DNA of 64,000 nucleotides, taken from Taxawa tesnikishii (nom. ined.). Taxonomy: Eukaryota > Ascomycota > Dothideomycetes > Dothideales. The position numbers and the translations under genes are program-made. Where the stretch lies: NCBI GenBank assembly GCA_030247885.1, contig JAPDRO010000026.1, positions 372,001 to 436,000 on the forward strand, written 5' to 3'. This document shows positions 55,186 through 64,000 of the stretch, piece by piece; positions within the stretch are counted from its first letter, which is position 1, and each line of letters starts with the position of its first letter. Below the pieces are notes generated by a model. That model made no database searches. It was not told the origin of the DNA and worked only from the letters and a program-made list of their open reading frames with translations.

Positions 55186-56183
55186 GTTGAATGTACTGAA
55201 CGTGCCGAGGTGTACGCAGGGACGAGCTGTCGGTGATCAAGGGTTCTCGCAGTGGGTTGGAAGGTTGGTATAGCTTGACGAGTGGATGGTCAAGCGTTGG
55301 CTAGCAGAATGCGGTAGAAGCAGGACGGCTACAGACTTGGCGCGTCCCAAGATGTCGCTGGTCTTTGCTCTACTCGGTAGGCGGTAACGCGCAGTGAAGC
55401 TTTCGGGGGTCTGGTGAGAGCGGGGCACAGCACGCCAAGAGAGGGACAGATACAGATGGCTGGACGTCAGCCAATGTCGATGAAGATGCTGGAGTGAGGC
55501 AGTGCGGCTGCTGAAGACATGAAGAACGAATAGCTTGTGACGAAAAGAGGAATTGGCTGTATCGATGGGTTGTGGTCGCTCTTGCCTTGGCGTACGTCTT
55601 GGTAACAAAAGAGGAGGAACGAGCAACGACACACTCGAATTGAGGGGAGCGGGAACAGCCGCGCCCATTGCCCATTGCCCATTGCCAACTGCACCATACC
55701 ACGTTGGGTGGATCAACACTAATAGATACCCTTGGCTAGCACGCGAAGCATGTGAAGGGGAACGACAAGGATGACCACCCATCTAACCGTCCTCCCATCC
55801 ACCCATCCACCCATACCGGAACAAATTCTCCGACACACACTAACTCAATCGAGTTCCTTGTCTCTCTATCTCACTATTGCATTCCTCGGGTTAGGAAGGG
55901 GACTCGTAATCGTCCTCTGAGTAACTACAGTTTGTATCTGCCGCGCGATGTCAACTCCACTTCGGCACCCCTCAACCACCGCAGATATCGTCGGCCTGAT
56001 TCGACGACACCGAAAGGACTTTGTGTATATGAGCTAGCGTCAGCGCTCTGTCGTTCCCTCTTCTCTTCTCAGCCTGTGTATCTGTGTATATATCTAACGT
56101 CTTACTCTCCGTACATATCCTCCTCTTCTGCCTAACCACTTATCCTCCACAACTAGCAAATCCGCCGCAAACTCCACGCCATC
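55186..56183. promoter_or_regulatory. Divergent upstream region of the stress-protein and Ayg1-like genes
   Basis: 998 bp between start codons. It contains a 7-bp tandem repeat at 55663-55686 (GCCCATT, 3.4 copies) and CCCATCCA-type repeats around 55790-55815. The long CT-rich leader before 56184 is typical of a fungal gene. No gene seen. Confidence 0.5.
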
Positions 56184-57577
56184 ATGTCTATGACCACACC
56201 CACCACGCACAAATGGGTGCTTGGTGACAAATTCGACACCGTGCACGCCCATCTCTCCGGCATCGACGCCCTCTGGAACGCCAAATGGAAGTTCCCCTGC
56301 TCCAAATCCCTCTACCCCTTCCATGACGGCGCCTATGAGGACTTTGAGCCCGTTTTTGAATCCCTCATCCAAAAAGGCATCCACTCAGGCTACACCGACG
56401 AATACACTCGCGAGTTCATCCCAACCGCCGAACGCCTGGTCTCCGAAGCCGACAAGCTCGCCTCATCCGACCCCAAGCAAGCCAGCGCACTCTACCTGCG
56501 CGCTTGCACCGTGTACCGCATCGCTCGCTTCCCATACATCAACTCCCCTACAAGGCCGAAGTCTACGACGACCAAAAAGCCGCCTACCTGAAGGCCGCCG
56601 CGCTGTGGGAGTGCCCTATCAAAGACGTCTCGATCCCGCACACAGCACGCAACGACAAGGACGGCGAGACCGTACCTCTCTACGTGCGCCTGCCCAAGGG
56701 CGCATCCAAGTCCAACCCCTGCCCCGCGGTGCTCCTGATGACGGGCCTGGACGGCCATCGCCCGGACAACACAACCCGCTCCGACGAATTCCTCGCTCGC
56801 GGCTGGGCCTCCGTCATCGCAGACATCCCCGGCACAGCAGACTGTCCCGCCGACCGACGGGATCCTCAGTCCGCAGACCGCCTGTGGACGAGCGTGCTGG
56901 ACTGGATGGCCGGCGAGGGCGTTTTCGACATGAACCGTGTCATCTGCTGGGGTCTCAGCGCAGGCGGGTACAATGCGATCAGAGCAGCGCACACGCACGC
57001 CGACCGCCTGGCGGGCGCAATCGGCCAGGGCGCGGGGACGCACCATTTCTTTGCTCGGGAGTGGCTCGAGAAGGCGCAGAACCATGAGTATCCGTGGAAC
57101 GCACTGCCCGCGTTGACCGAGAAGTTCGGATACGCGAATGCCGACGAGTGAGTCCTTTCCCCCAATCATCCCATGCAAGTTTGTATTCCCTTTTCACCTT
57201 CGGAACGAAATCCGGGCGGCCGAATTCCAGACACCTAGCATCGCTGAAACCCCGGGCATTTTTTTCTCAAACATTCTTATCCTACCAAACCCCCTTTCCG
57301 TTCGTGGCTCGTGTTAATGTGCTGCAGGTTCATGGACAAATCCCAAGCCACCTGGTCGCTCGTCGAAACCGGCATCGTGAACAAACCCAGCACGCGGCTC
57401 CTGCTGATCAACGGCACCATCGACGGTCTCATGCCCATCGAGGACTCGATGCTGCTGTTCGAGTACGGCTCGCCCAAGGAGGCGCGCTTCGTTACGGGTA
57501 GGCTGCATATGGGCTACCCGGAGGCCAACGGGTCGGTGTATCCGTGGATGGAGCAGGTTATGAAGAGTGTTCACTGA
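56184..57577 (+). CDS. Ayg1-type alpha/beta hydrolase (polyketide-shortening family)
   Basis: Two exons, 56184-57147 and 57328-57577 (404 aa after one correction, matching the family's roughly 400). N-terminal lid: 'HKWVLGDKFDTVHAHLSGID', 'WKFPCSKSLYPFHDGAYEDF'. The hydrolase core has 'PCPAVLLMTGLDGHRPD', the oxyanion region, and the nucleophile elbow G-L-S-A-G in 'VICWGLSAGGYNAIRAA'. Catalytic Asp and His follow in 'LLLINGTIDGLMPIEDS' and 'GRLHMGYPEANGSVYPWM'. In Aspergillus fumigatus and black yeasts, Ayg1/WdYg1 cleaves a heptaketide naphthopyrone to tetrahydroxynaphthalene for DHN melanin; related proteins act on other polyketides. No polyketide synthase lies nearby. The frame slips at C 56545-56548; one more C gives 'YINSPYKAEVYDDQ'. 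Confidence 0.88.
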
Positions 57578-59891
57578 GACGGTCGATAAAAGAATAGTAC
57601 AAGGTAGCGTTAGAAGTACATTATGTTTACCCCCAATACTCCATACCTAATCCGTCCATCGGCCCACGCCATAATGTTCCGTCATTTTGGCCAAAGGGAG
57701 GAATTTCGGAGACAAGAGGGGATGAGCACATAATGTGAGATAAGCCGCGAGAGAAAATGCATTCGAGAACAAAGGCAGAGAGAAACGTGCCTTCTAGTTG
57801 AAGGTCGAACATTTCGCAGCCTCGTGCGAACTGAGAGCAACAGATCGGCCTCTAAGGGTTCCCAAACCTGCGTAAACGTGTGTGAATTTTGACACGGGGT
57901 ACAAATAAAGCTTGTTCGCACACAACGGGCGAATAGCACATTGCTTGCTGTACGAGTTGGGCAAGGGCGTCTAGCACGGCGTACCGAAACCAACCAGAGG
58001 CCAATCCTCCTGGAACTCAGCGTATAACCTCGGGTTTGCGTCGCACGCACGTACTATTCCGTTCACGCGTGAAGGCTGTGACGCAGGAAAATCGAGATGT
58101 ATATGGGCATCAGCTGCAAGATTGTACAGAAATTGCCATGCAGGTTTGGTAGCGGAGGTCCTTATGCAAGGGCGAGATAAGGGGCCTGACGAGGGTTTGT
58201 CAAATGGAGGGCACCCCTGTTTCGATAAGACACTGCATGCTTTCGCGACCATAACACGAATGCATTTCATCACGCTACCTACCTCACCGCCTCTGCTGGC
58301 TTGGTTGCTGGAAGGCCTTATGAACATCCTACCCTTCCGTCTCACTTCGTTTGGTGATGCCGATCAGTCTGCCACCTACGAGTACGCTGCCAGTTGCTGG
58401 CACAGTTCAGATCGACACTGCGTTGAAGACTCACGGGTGTCCCCATCCATCACGATCAGCTTTGTGCTAGTTGTCGAGAGGCTTACGGAAACATCCTACA
58501 CGGTGAAGAAGATACTATGCAACATTCTTCAAGAGTTTGCTCAGATCCGAACAAGCCGACATTGTCAATGTCGATTGCTCGTATCTGGCAAGTGACTTCG
58601 TTCTCCAGACATGATGTTGATCCTTGAAGGTGGTGGGGTTGTTGCTTTTTGCCACGCTATGTTACGAAGACAGTCGTGTTCCTGGATGCCAAGGCCGTAT
58701 AACCGTGGGTTCACTGCTATTCATAGCACCGCCACCCACCACGCGACTCACGTTCTCGAGGGATGCCTGCATGGTGATGCATGAAGGACCAAGGCCAGAG
58801 CAGCGATCTCTGCGTAAGCTTTCGCGCTTGTCGTGGTTCACGCGGTGTTGCCTCTCAGCAACGATTTCGCCTTGTGTGAACCGTGAGAGTGTTTATACCG
58901 GCAAGGTTTGCGGTACCACTACCAGGAAAATGTAAGAACGGACGAGGCAGGCATGGAGAAGCGGCACAGCGGACGGAACGTTTCAACAGCGATAGCGCAG
59001 GGCAGGACCGAACAGAGATGATGACAGTAATAACGTTTGGTCGTTATAGGAGTGGGGATCGGCCAGAAAATGGGGGAGAGAACGTCAGAGGCACTCTGCA
59101 CTGTCCAGCACCGATCTCGTTGGGACTTGCGCTGTCTGGCACTGATATCCACATCCCAGTACGAGTCGCAACAGTCGTGCAGGGATGACGGTGGAGGGGA
59201 TGCAGACGGTGGAAATGAGACATGGCGATCACCGAACCAGCGCGCTGTTGTAAGTCAGCAAGAGAGGCGTTTCGCAGGCCGGTACGGAGCAGGATAGGCA
59301 GATTGGAGGCAATATGAAGGAACATAATTTGTGTATTGTCTCTGTGTTTCTCCCGAGGCTCCGGGCCGCTTCCCTTAGAAGGGCAGCTAGCGTTCGAACA
59401 GATGTCAGTCTGAAGGCGTTGATTCGCCGACACTGGACGGCAAGGATCGCCGACGCGTTGCGTTAAACGGGCTCGCTACGCCCTTTAGCCTCAGTGGCAT
59501 CGCATCGCGTCCCGTGCGCCGCGGCGCCATCGTTCAACTCTCTCCTCCTCACCTTAAGTTACTTGTGCCCTGTTCCTGTTTCTGCGGCCTTTCAACGTTC
59601 GCTTCTTCTGCTCTATCAACTATCCGCTGATAGCACCGTCTCTGCGCTTTCGATAGCCGCATCACTCGCTCGAGTCCAAAACAGTTGAACACAGTCAGCC
59701 ATCTTCGACAGATCGGGCGGCGACTCAACCTCTCTCGATCAAGCCACTTCCGGCTCACTAGGTATGCATGAGCCTGCACCTCGTATTCAGACTATTGGTG
59801 CGACATAGTCGGCTGATGTTCGTGAGCAGTCAATTGAATATAGCGCCAGTCTCTCCCACACCGTCTTCTTCGACCATCACCGCTATCCGCC
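57578..59891. other. Long intergenic region
   Basis: 2.3 kb with only short overlapping ORFs (best 157 codons at 58122, no domain). The last 400 bp (CT-rich, around 59500-59700) look like the leader of the GPI-protein gene. No RNA gene, repeat or transposon recognised. Confidence 0.45.
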
Positions 59892-61781
59892 ATGCCTTCC
59901 CTTCGTTCACTCCTTCTGGCCTCGTTGCAAGTTTCTTCCATAGCACTGGCACAGAGAGCACCGGAGCCGAGCGAATCCGAAGTCGAGGTCCAGGATTTCA
60001 ACCAACTTTTGCACATTCTTCCCGCAGAGTCTCTCCATGCCGCCCTAGAGACTCACCTCAGCCCAAAGTTCCAGGACGGCATCTTCGAGGATGATCACAG
60101 GGCGATCGAGAAGGTGCACGATGATGAGCCGTCGCTGGCATCCAAGTTGTTGGAGGTTGCGAAGCAGGCGGCAAGGATGGATCTGAAGAAGAGACAGAAC
60201 GGAACGGAGCCAGCCACAACCACCTCAACGGATGATACCAGCAGCACGACTGTTCCAGTCGTCGTGACGGACCCAACCACTACTGCTGTGTCCTTCACTA
60301 CGGAGCCCGTGACCACGGACAACCCAACCACGACCACGGCGCCTGCCACTACGGATGCTCCGACTACCACGGAAGCTACTCCTACCACTACATCTGAAGG
60401 TGAGAGTGCAGCGCCTACTACTGCTTCTTCTAACCCCCAATCATCCAATCCCCCTTCGTCTTCTTCAGGTGGGCAGTCGAGTGCGCAGGTTTCTTCATCC
60501 GAAGAGCCGGCTTCCACTCTGGCTTCCTCTGGGCAGGCGTCTACTCCGGTGTCTTCTCCGGCTGCTTCCACACAGCTTGCTTCCGCAGGACCTACTTCTG
60601 CCGGGGCGTCCTCTGCTGGCGCTACTTCTGCTGAACCATCATCCACAGGAGCAAGTACCGCAGCAGGTGCCTCGTCAGAAGCCGGCTCTTCAGCAGTAGA
60701 CTCGACGGCGCAAAGCTCTCCGATTTTTGTACCAATCACCGTTCCCGTCACGACTACCAACAGCGCGGGGAGCACTGTTGTTTCGTCTGTTGTTTCGTCT
60801 GAGCCTAGCTCACAACCTGTGGTAGGCTCTACTGAAGGGTCTGACTCGGCGACCACCGCGGACTCTGCGGCCCCATCGTCGGCAGGCTCCTCCGAGGAAG
60901 GATCTTCTATTGCGCCAACCACTATTCCAATCACCACCACCAACAGTGCCGGAAGCACAATCGTCTCCTCCGTTGTCGCATCGTCTGCGATTGCCGCCTC
61001 CACGCCAGCTCCAGTCACGACCACCGACTCCGCCGGATCGACAATTGTTAGCACTCCACGAGCCATCTCCAGTGGTACCCTTTCTGCTGCTACTGCCACC
61101 GGTGTCCTTGTTCCTCTTGTATTCTCGACTACCGACTCCGCCGGCAGCGTTGTGGCGGAAACGACGTCGGTCTTCGAGTCATCTGCATCTGTCAGTGTCG
61201 AGGTGGCCATCACCACTATCAACAGCCGTGGACAGACCATCACGACCTCGACTTCTGCGCCGGCTGTTGTCATCACTTCCACCAACGCTCAGGGTCAGGC
61301 TGTTACCACGACCTCTCCCGTCGCTAGCGTTGCAGTTGCTCATGGCTCCATCGTGACATCAGCACCAGCAGTAGGCGACTCTTCCCGCCGCACCACCGCC
61401 ACTCCTCCCGTGGTCACGACCACCGACTCGTACGGCAACATGGTTGTCCTGAGCGGAGCCAGCTACGGTGCCGTCATCACCGCCACCGACGCTCGCGGCA
61501 GCACCTTCATCACCACATACACTCCAAATGGCGGTGCCGTCAACTCCCTAGTTTTGCAGACCACCGTCCTGCCTAACGGCCAGCGCAGCACCATCACATC
61601 GTTCGCTGTCGTCGGCGGCGCCCAAGCCACCGATGCCCCATCTTCGACCGGCTCGAGCGCCAGCCGCACCTCGAGCGCGGCGCCGGGCTTGCAGAGCGGA
61701 GCTGCCAGCGCGACGAGAGGCTACGCCAAGGAGATGATGGCGCTCCTTGGTGGTGCTGTCGGTGTGGCTTATCTCCTGTAA
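59892..61781 (+). CDS. Ser/Thr-rich GPI-anchored cell-surface protein
   Basis: Single exon, 629 aa, intact. Signal peptide 'MPSLRSLLLASLQVSSIALA' and a short N-terminal domain with helical charge patterning ('VQDFNQLLHILPAESLHAAL') up to a possible Kex2-type 'KKR' site near residue 100. About 480 residues of Ser/Thr/Ala/Pro follow, with recurring 'TTTNSAGSTIVSSVV'-like motifs (near 60755, 60935 and 61020; a variant at 61128), plus a beta-rich tract 'TTTDSYGNMVVLSGASYG'. It ends in a hydrophobic tail, 'MMALLGGAVGVAYLL', after a small-residue cleavage region. Likely a heavily O-mannosylated wall or membrane glycoprotein. No ligand-binding domain recognised. Confidence 0.85.
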   Translation: MPSLRSLLLASLQVSSIALAQRAPEPSESEVEVQDFNQLLHILPAESLHAALETHLSPKFQDGIFEDDHRAIEKVHDDEPSLASKLLEVAKQAARMDLKKRQNGTEPATTTSTDDTSSTTVPVVVTDPTTTAVSFTTEPVTTDNPTTTTAPATTDAPTTTEATPTTTSEGESAAPTTASSNPQSSNPPSSSSGGQSSAQVSSSEEPASTLASSGQASTPVSSPAASTQLASAGPTSAGASSAGATSAEPSSTGASTAAGASSEAGSSAVDSTAQSSPIFVPITVPVTTTNSAGSTVVSSVVSSEPSSQPVVGSTEGSDSATTADSAAPSSAGSSEEGSSIAPTTIPITTTNSAGSTIVSSVVASSAIAASTPAPVTTTDSAGSTIVSTPRAISSGTLSAATATGVLVPLVFSTTDSAGSVVAETTSVFESSASVSVEVAITTINSRGQTITTSTSAPAVVITSTNAQGQAVTTTSPVASVAVAHGSIVTSAPAVGDSSRRTTATPPVVTTTDSYGNMVVLSGASYGAVITATDARGSTFITTYTPNGGAVNSLVLQTTVLPNGQRSTITSFAVVGGAQATDAPSSTGSSASRTSSAAPGLQSGAASATRGYAKEMMALLGGAVGVAYLL

Positions 61782-62482
61782 AAGGGGATTTCTTGTATAT
61801 GACGTCAATGGAAACTGTACAATTTTGACTACGATCTACGCGGATCACGACTCTCATTAATGTGGCCTTTAGCGATGCATAGCGGGATCGGAGTCATGGC
61901 GCGGGAGGCTTCAACTCTTTTTGTTGAACTGGAATCATATCTGATATCTGATCATTAAAATAATCTGGTCCAATTGAGATCTCTCGAAATTTTCATCTCT
62001 AGCCTGTTTTGGCTGAACGAATAATGATTCTAGCGTGTCGTCTAGGCTGCATGCCTACTCGAGTAGACTAGAATATCTTAGGGGTGTTCAATTAGTGTGC
62101 ACCGCCCCACAACATCCTGTACGAGGAACATTCTCTCATCACCATCATCATCAGCAGAGTCAGCTGTGTTTTTATACAAATCATCGTGTTTTGTGCGATT
62201 TAGAGTAGGAGTAAAAGTGGTGGCGCAGCATACCAGGTTTCTTGTCTCATGGATTCGCGTTCTCGCTTTCTTGGGCTTTCGTCAGCCAAGGAAGTCGTTC
62301 CTTGCTTTCAAGATCAGCAACAGCGTTGAGCACGACCACCTGCCACCAGATGCCAGACTATATCATGTGTGGCTTCTCAATTCGACCGGACAGATACATC
62401 CCTCATACTCCTATCTCTCTCCCTCTTCCTTAGCATCAACAACCACAACTTACTCAAACGAACCACACACAACCAAAGCACA
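61782..62482. other. Intergenic
   Basis: 701 bp: AT-rich 3' flank of the GPI-protein gene (61800-62060), then the promoter of the small gene. A 198-codon ORF (62097-62693) overlaps the next gene in another frame and is not supported. Confidence 0.45.
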
Positions 62483-62940
62483 ATGGGTCTCATGTGGACG
62501 AAGGGTTTTGGTGGCAGACATGCTGGTATGTGCAGGTCTCTTCTCTGTCGCGGGAAGTTCCATCTCCGGACCAGCAACCTTTCCTTCTATCCTCCTGCCT
62601 CATCCACATCTTACCAGTTCCTGCACCTCTCACAAGCATACTGCCCCCTCAATAATCCTCTATCACTTTCCCGATGAGCAACAGCGAGCTTAACCCAGTT
62701 CATCTTTCCGCTGCTGGTCCTGCGCGCTATACTGACTACGACCAGGCGGCGGCGTTGTCGTCGACAAGAACGGCGTCCGTAGAGCGCCTTTCAGATTCAG
62801 TCTCGGCCGGTTCAGCTGTTTCCGTTAAACTCATCTCTTGTAGAGACAAGGAAGTCATGACGGAAGTGAGTTGTTTGGTGTCTGGATTGAAGGGTGATGA
62901 AAGGGGCTAGGCTAACTGCGTGTAGGACGCTTCATCGTGA
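62483..62940 (+). CDS. Small hypothetical protein, three exons
   Basis: Inferred exons: 62483-62525, 62699-62865 and 62926-62940, giving 74 aa and a closed frame. It starts 'MGLMWTKGFGGRHA' and continues 'VHLSAAGPARYTDYDQAAAL', 'KLISCRDKEVMTEDASS'. Gly at position 2 could be a myristoylation signal, though the context is not strong. Introns are 173 and 60 bp, the second with a CTAAC branch. No family recognised. An alternative model starts at ATG 62674 inside the first intron and joins the same second exon. Confidence 0.5.
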
Positions 62941-63406
62941 CGGCTGACGCGAATACCAATGCGAAGGGATTGACGGGGAAGAACGACGATACCAGAATGC
63001 AATGATGTGGGCAAGGGGATTGTTTGGGTGCAATGGTGCAGACTGAAGCGGCTCAGGAAGGCGACGGTGCGGGAGATACCTACGACTTGTACTATTATCA
63101 CGACGACATGATACTCTAATGTGTTTTTGAATCTATTCTTCAGACTGTGCTCGTGTGACAACAATCCGCTCAAGTGTGCCTGTCTTCATTATCAGGTACA
63201 GCATGGCACGTGGCCCTGGAGACCCTGAAATCATCCCGACGTAGTCTTTTGCTCGACGGTACAGCTGCTACAAAACATCAAGCACCGCGTAAAGCATTCA
63301 GTCCTTCCTTTCATTCACTGTCTTCGCAAGAACCTGATCCTCTGCAGTGCTCTGCCCAAACCAGACCCCCGCCCGGGAGCCATACGCTCCCTCTGTATCT
63401 ATCCAA
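62941..63406. other. Intergenic
   Basis: 466 bp, promoter of the F-box-like gene. Nothing else seen. Confidence 0.45.
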
Positions 63407-64000
63407 ATGGCCAGACTTGAAGGACTCCCCGATGAGCTGAAGCTCTATATCATCTCTTTCTTGAAAACCGAGACAACAGCATCGCAAAAGGCTAGTCGCG
63501 CAGCAGCACCTCCTGCCTCAGCCGAAGAGCTACACCCGCCACTCAAAAGCGTTTCTCTGCTTTCGCACGACTGGCGTCGCATCGTGTCGCCCTTGGTTTT
63601 CTCTCATCTTCAAATCAAACTCACAGCACGATCGGTCGACATGGTGCAAAGGGATCTTACTAGATTCCTAGATTTCGTCGAGCCGAAAGGCCTCGCTGCC
63701 AAGGTCGGCTCCGTGGTTGTGTCCACCAAGGAGGCAATAAATCCGCACTCCTACAAAGAAGACATCTTCGACTTCTGGAAGTTACTCATGAACGCATGTG
63801 ATCCGAAACGGATCAGTATCGTAGCACCGCCAATCACGCTTGCTTGCTTGACTTGCAGCGGTACTATATATCGTACCGACGAGTGGGCATTTCCTGAGAC
63901 GGCATTGCAAGCCTTGTCTCTGTCAGACCCGTACCCTCCTGGCCCAAGAGAAAGGAGCAACAGTCCCAAAGACGGTATCTTCTGGCTTCGCTACTGGCGG
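63407..64000 (+). CDS. F-box-like protein, N-terminal part (3' truncated by window)
   Basis: ATG 63407 opens a frame that runs off the window after 198 codons. The start 'MARLEGLPDELKLYIISFLK' has the Leu-Pro-x-Glu-Leu...Ile-x-x-Phe-Leu pattern of an F-box. It is followed by 'SVSLLSHDWRRIVSPLVFSH', as in fungal F-box proteins, where the second helix pair is separated by a variable loop. Such proteins bring substrates to SCF ubiquitin ligases through Skp1. The rest is leucine-patterned and may begin a leucine-rich region, but too little is present to name it. Confidence 0.75.
   Translation, partial: MARLEGLPDELKLYIISFLKTETTASQKASRAAAPPASAEELHPPLKSVSLLSHDWRRIVSPLVFSHLQIKLTARSVDMVQRDLTRFLDFVEPKGLAAKVGSVVVSTKEAINPHSYKEDIFDFWKLLMNACDPKRISIVAPPITLACLTCSGTIYRTDEWAFPETALQALSLSDPYPPGPRERSNSPKDGIFWLRYWR

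Noticed and set aside
1-57577. Interpretation of the frame breaks as widespread pseudogenes or programmed frameshifting
   Set aside because: The breaks are spread over essential genes, always lose one base and sit at homopolymers, with no slippery-site or pseudoknot context; sequencing error explains them better.
56184-57577. Melanin biosynthetic cluster around the Ayg1-like gene
   Set aside because: No polyketide synthase, scytalone dehydratase or naphthol reductase gene is within 10 kb on the visible side.
58122-58595. 157-codon plus-strand ORF downstream of the Ayg1-like gene
   Set aside because: No family resemblance, and overlapped by open frames on the other strand.
62097-62693. 198-codon plus-strand ORF before the small three-exon gene
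   Set aside because: It runs through a promoter-like region and across the better supported exon and intron of that gene in another frame.

Overview
The window is nuclear DNA of a filamentous ascomycete (Pezizomycotina). The evidence is: many short GT-AG introns of about 42-180 bp with fungal branch sites (CTAAC/CTGAC type); a Zn2Cys6 regulator; fungal-only families (Ayg1-type hydrolase, Urb2, Qcr8, a Helo-like/ankyrin protein, Ser/Thr-rich GPI-anchored wall proteins); and an ascomycete-type U6 snRNA. A Dothideomycete or a related melanised fungus is plausible but only inferred. I recognised no transposon.

Layout. 1-2.7 kb: 3' end of a glutathione S-transferase gene, an intron-containing tRNA-Ala(AGC) with a decayed inverted partial copy, and a Zn2Cys6 regulator. 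3.3-12 kb: a quinone oxidoreductase, a large repetitive wall protein and a single-pass membrane protein with a Cys-rich ectodomain. 12.4-14.3 kb: prohibitin PHB1 and complex III subunit QCR8, divergently transcribed. 15-18.4 kb: a doubtful small ORF, a degenerate tandem array with a period of about 150 bp, and a two-TM protein of unknown function. 18.7-26.6 kb: U6 snRNA with a spliceosomal intron, the tRNA thiolase NCS6/CTU1, MIC10 and the ribosome-biogenesis factor URB2. 28-38.5 kb: an NCS1 nucleobase/nucleoside permease, a centrosomin-N-domain protein and a sterol-glucosyltransferase-like GT1 enzyme. 39-46 kb: two aldo-keto reductases, a GFA-domain protein, an SDR and a secreted DUF1254/DUF1214 protein. 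46-57.6 kb: a Helo-like/ankyrin protein, COQ3, mitochondrial uS7m, a universal-stress-domain protein and an Ayg1-type hydrolase. 59.9-64 kb: a GPI-anchored Ser/Thr-rich protein, a small three-exon gene and the 5' part of an F-box-like gene that runs off the window.

Almost all recognisable genes are housekeeping or general metabolic. Five encode mitochondrial proteins (PHB1, QCR8, MIC10, COQ3, uS7m). There is no biosynthetic cluster or selfish-element island. The most novel non-coding items are the U6 intron, the mutated tRNA-Ala copy and the degenerate tandem array.

A dominant technical pattern is that about 18 clear reading-frame breaks occur in 14 otherwise conserved genes. Each is a net loss of one base, nearly always at a homopolymer run. 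This looks like uncorrected long-read homopolymer error rather than mass pseudogenisation. Gene models below give genomic spans and state where the frame slips. Exon ends were checked by summing exon lengths modulo 3.
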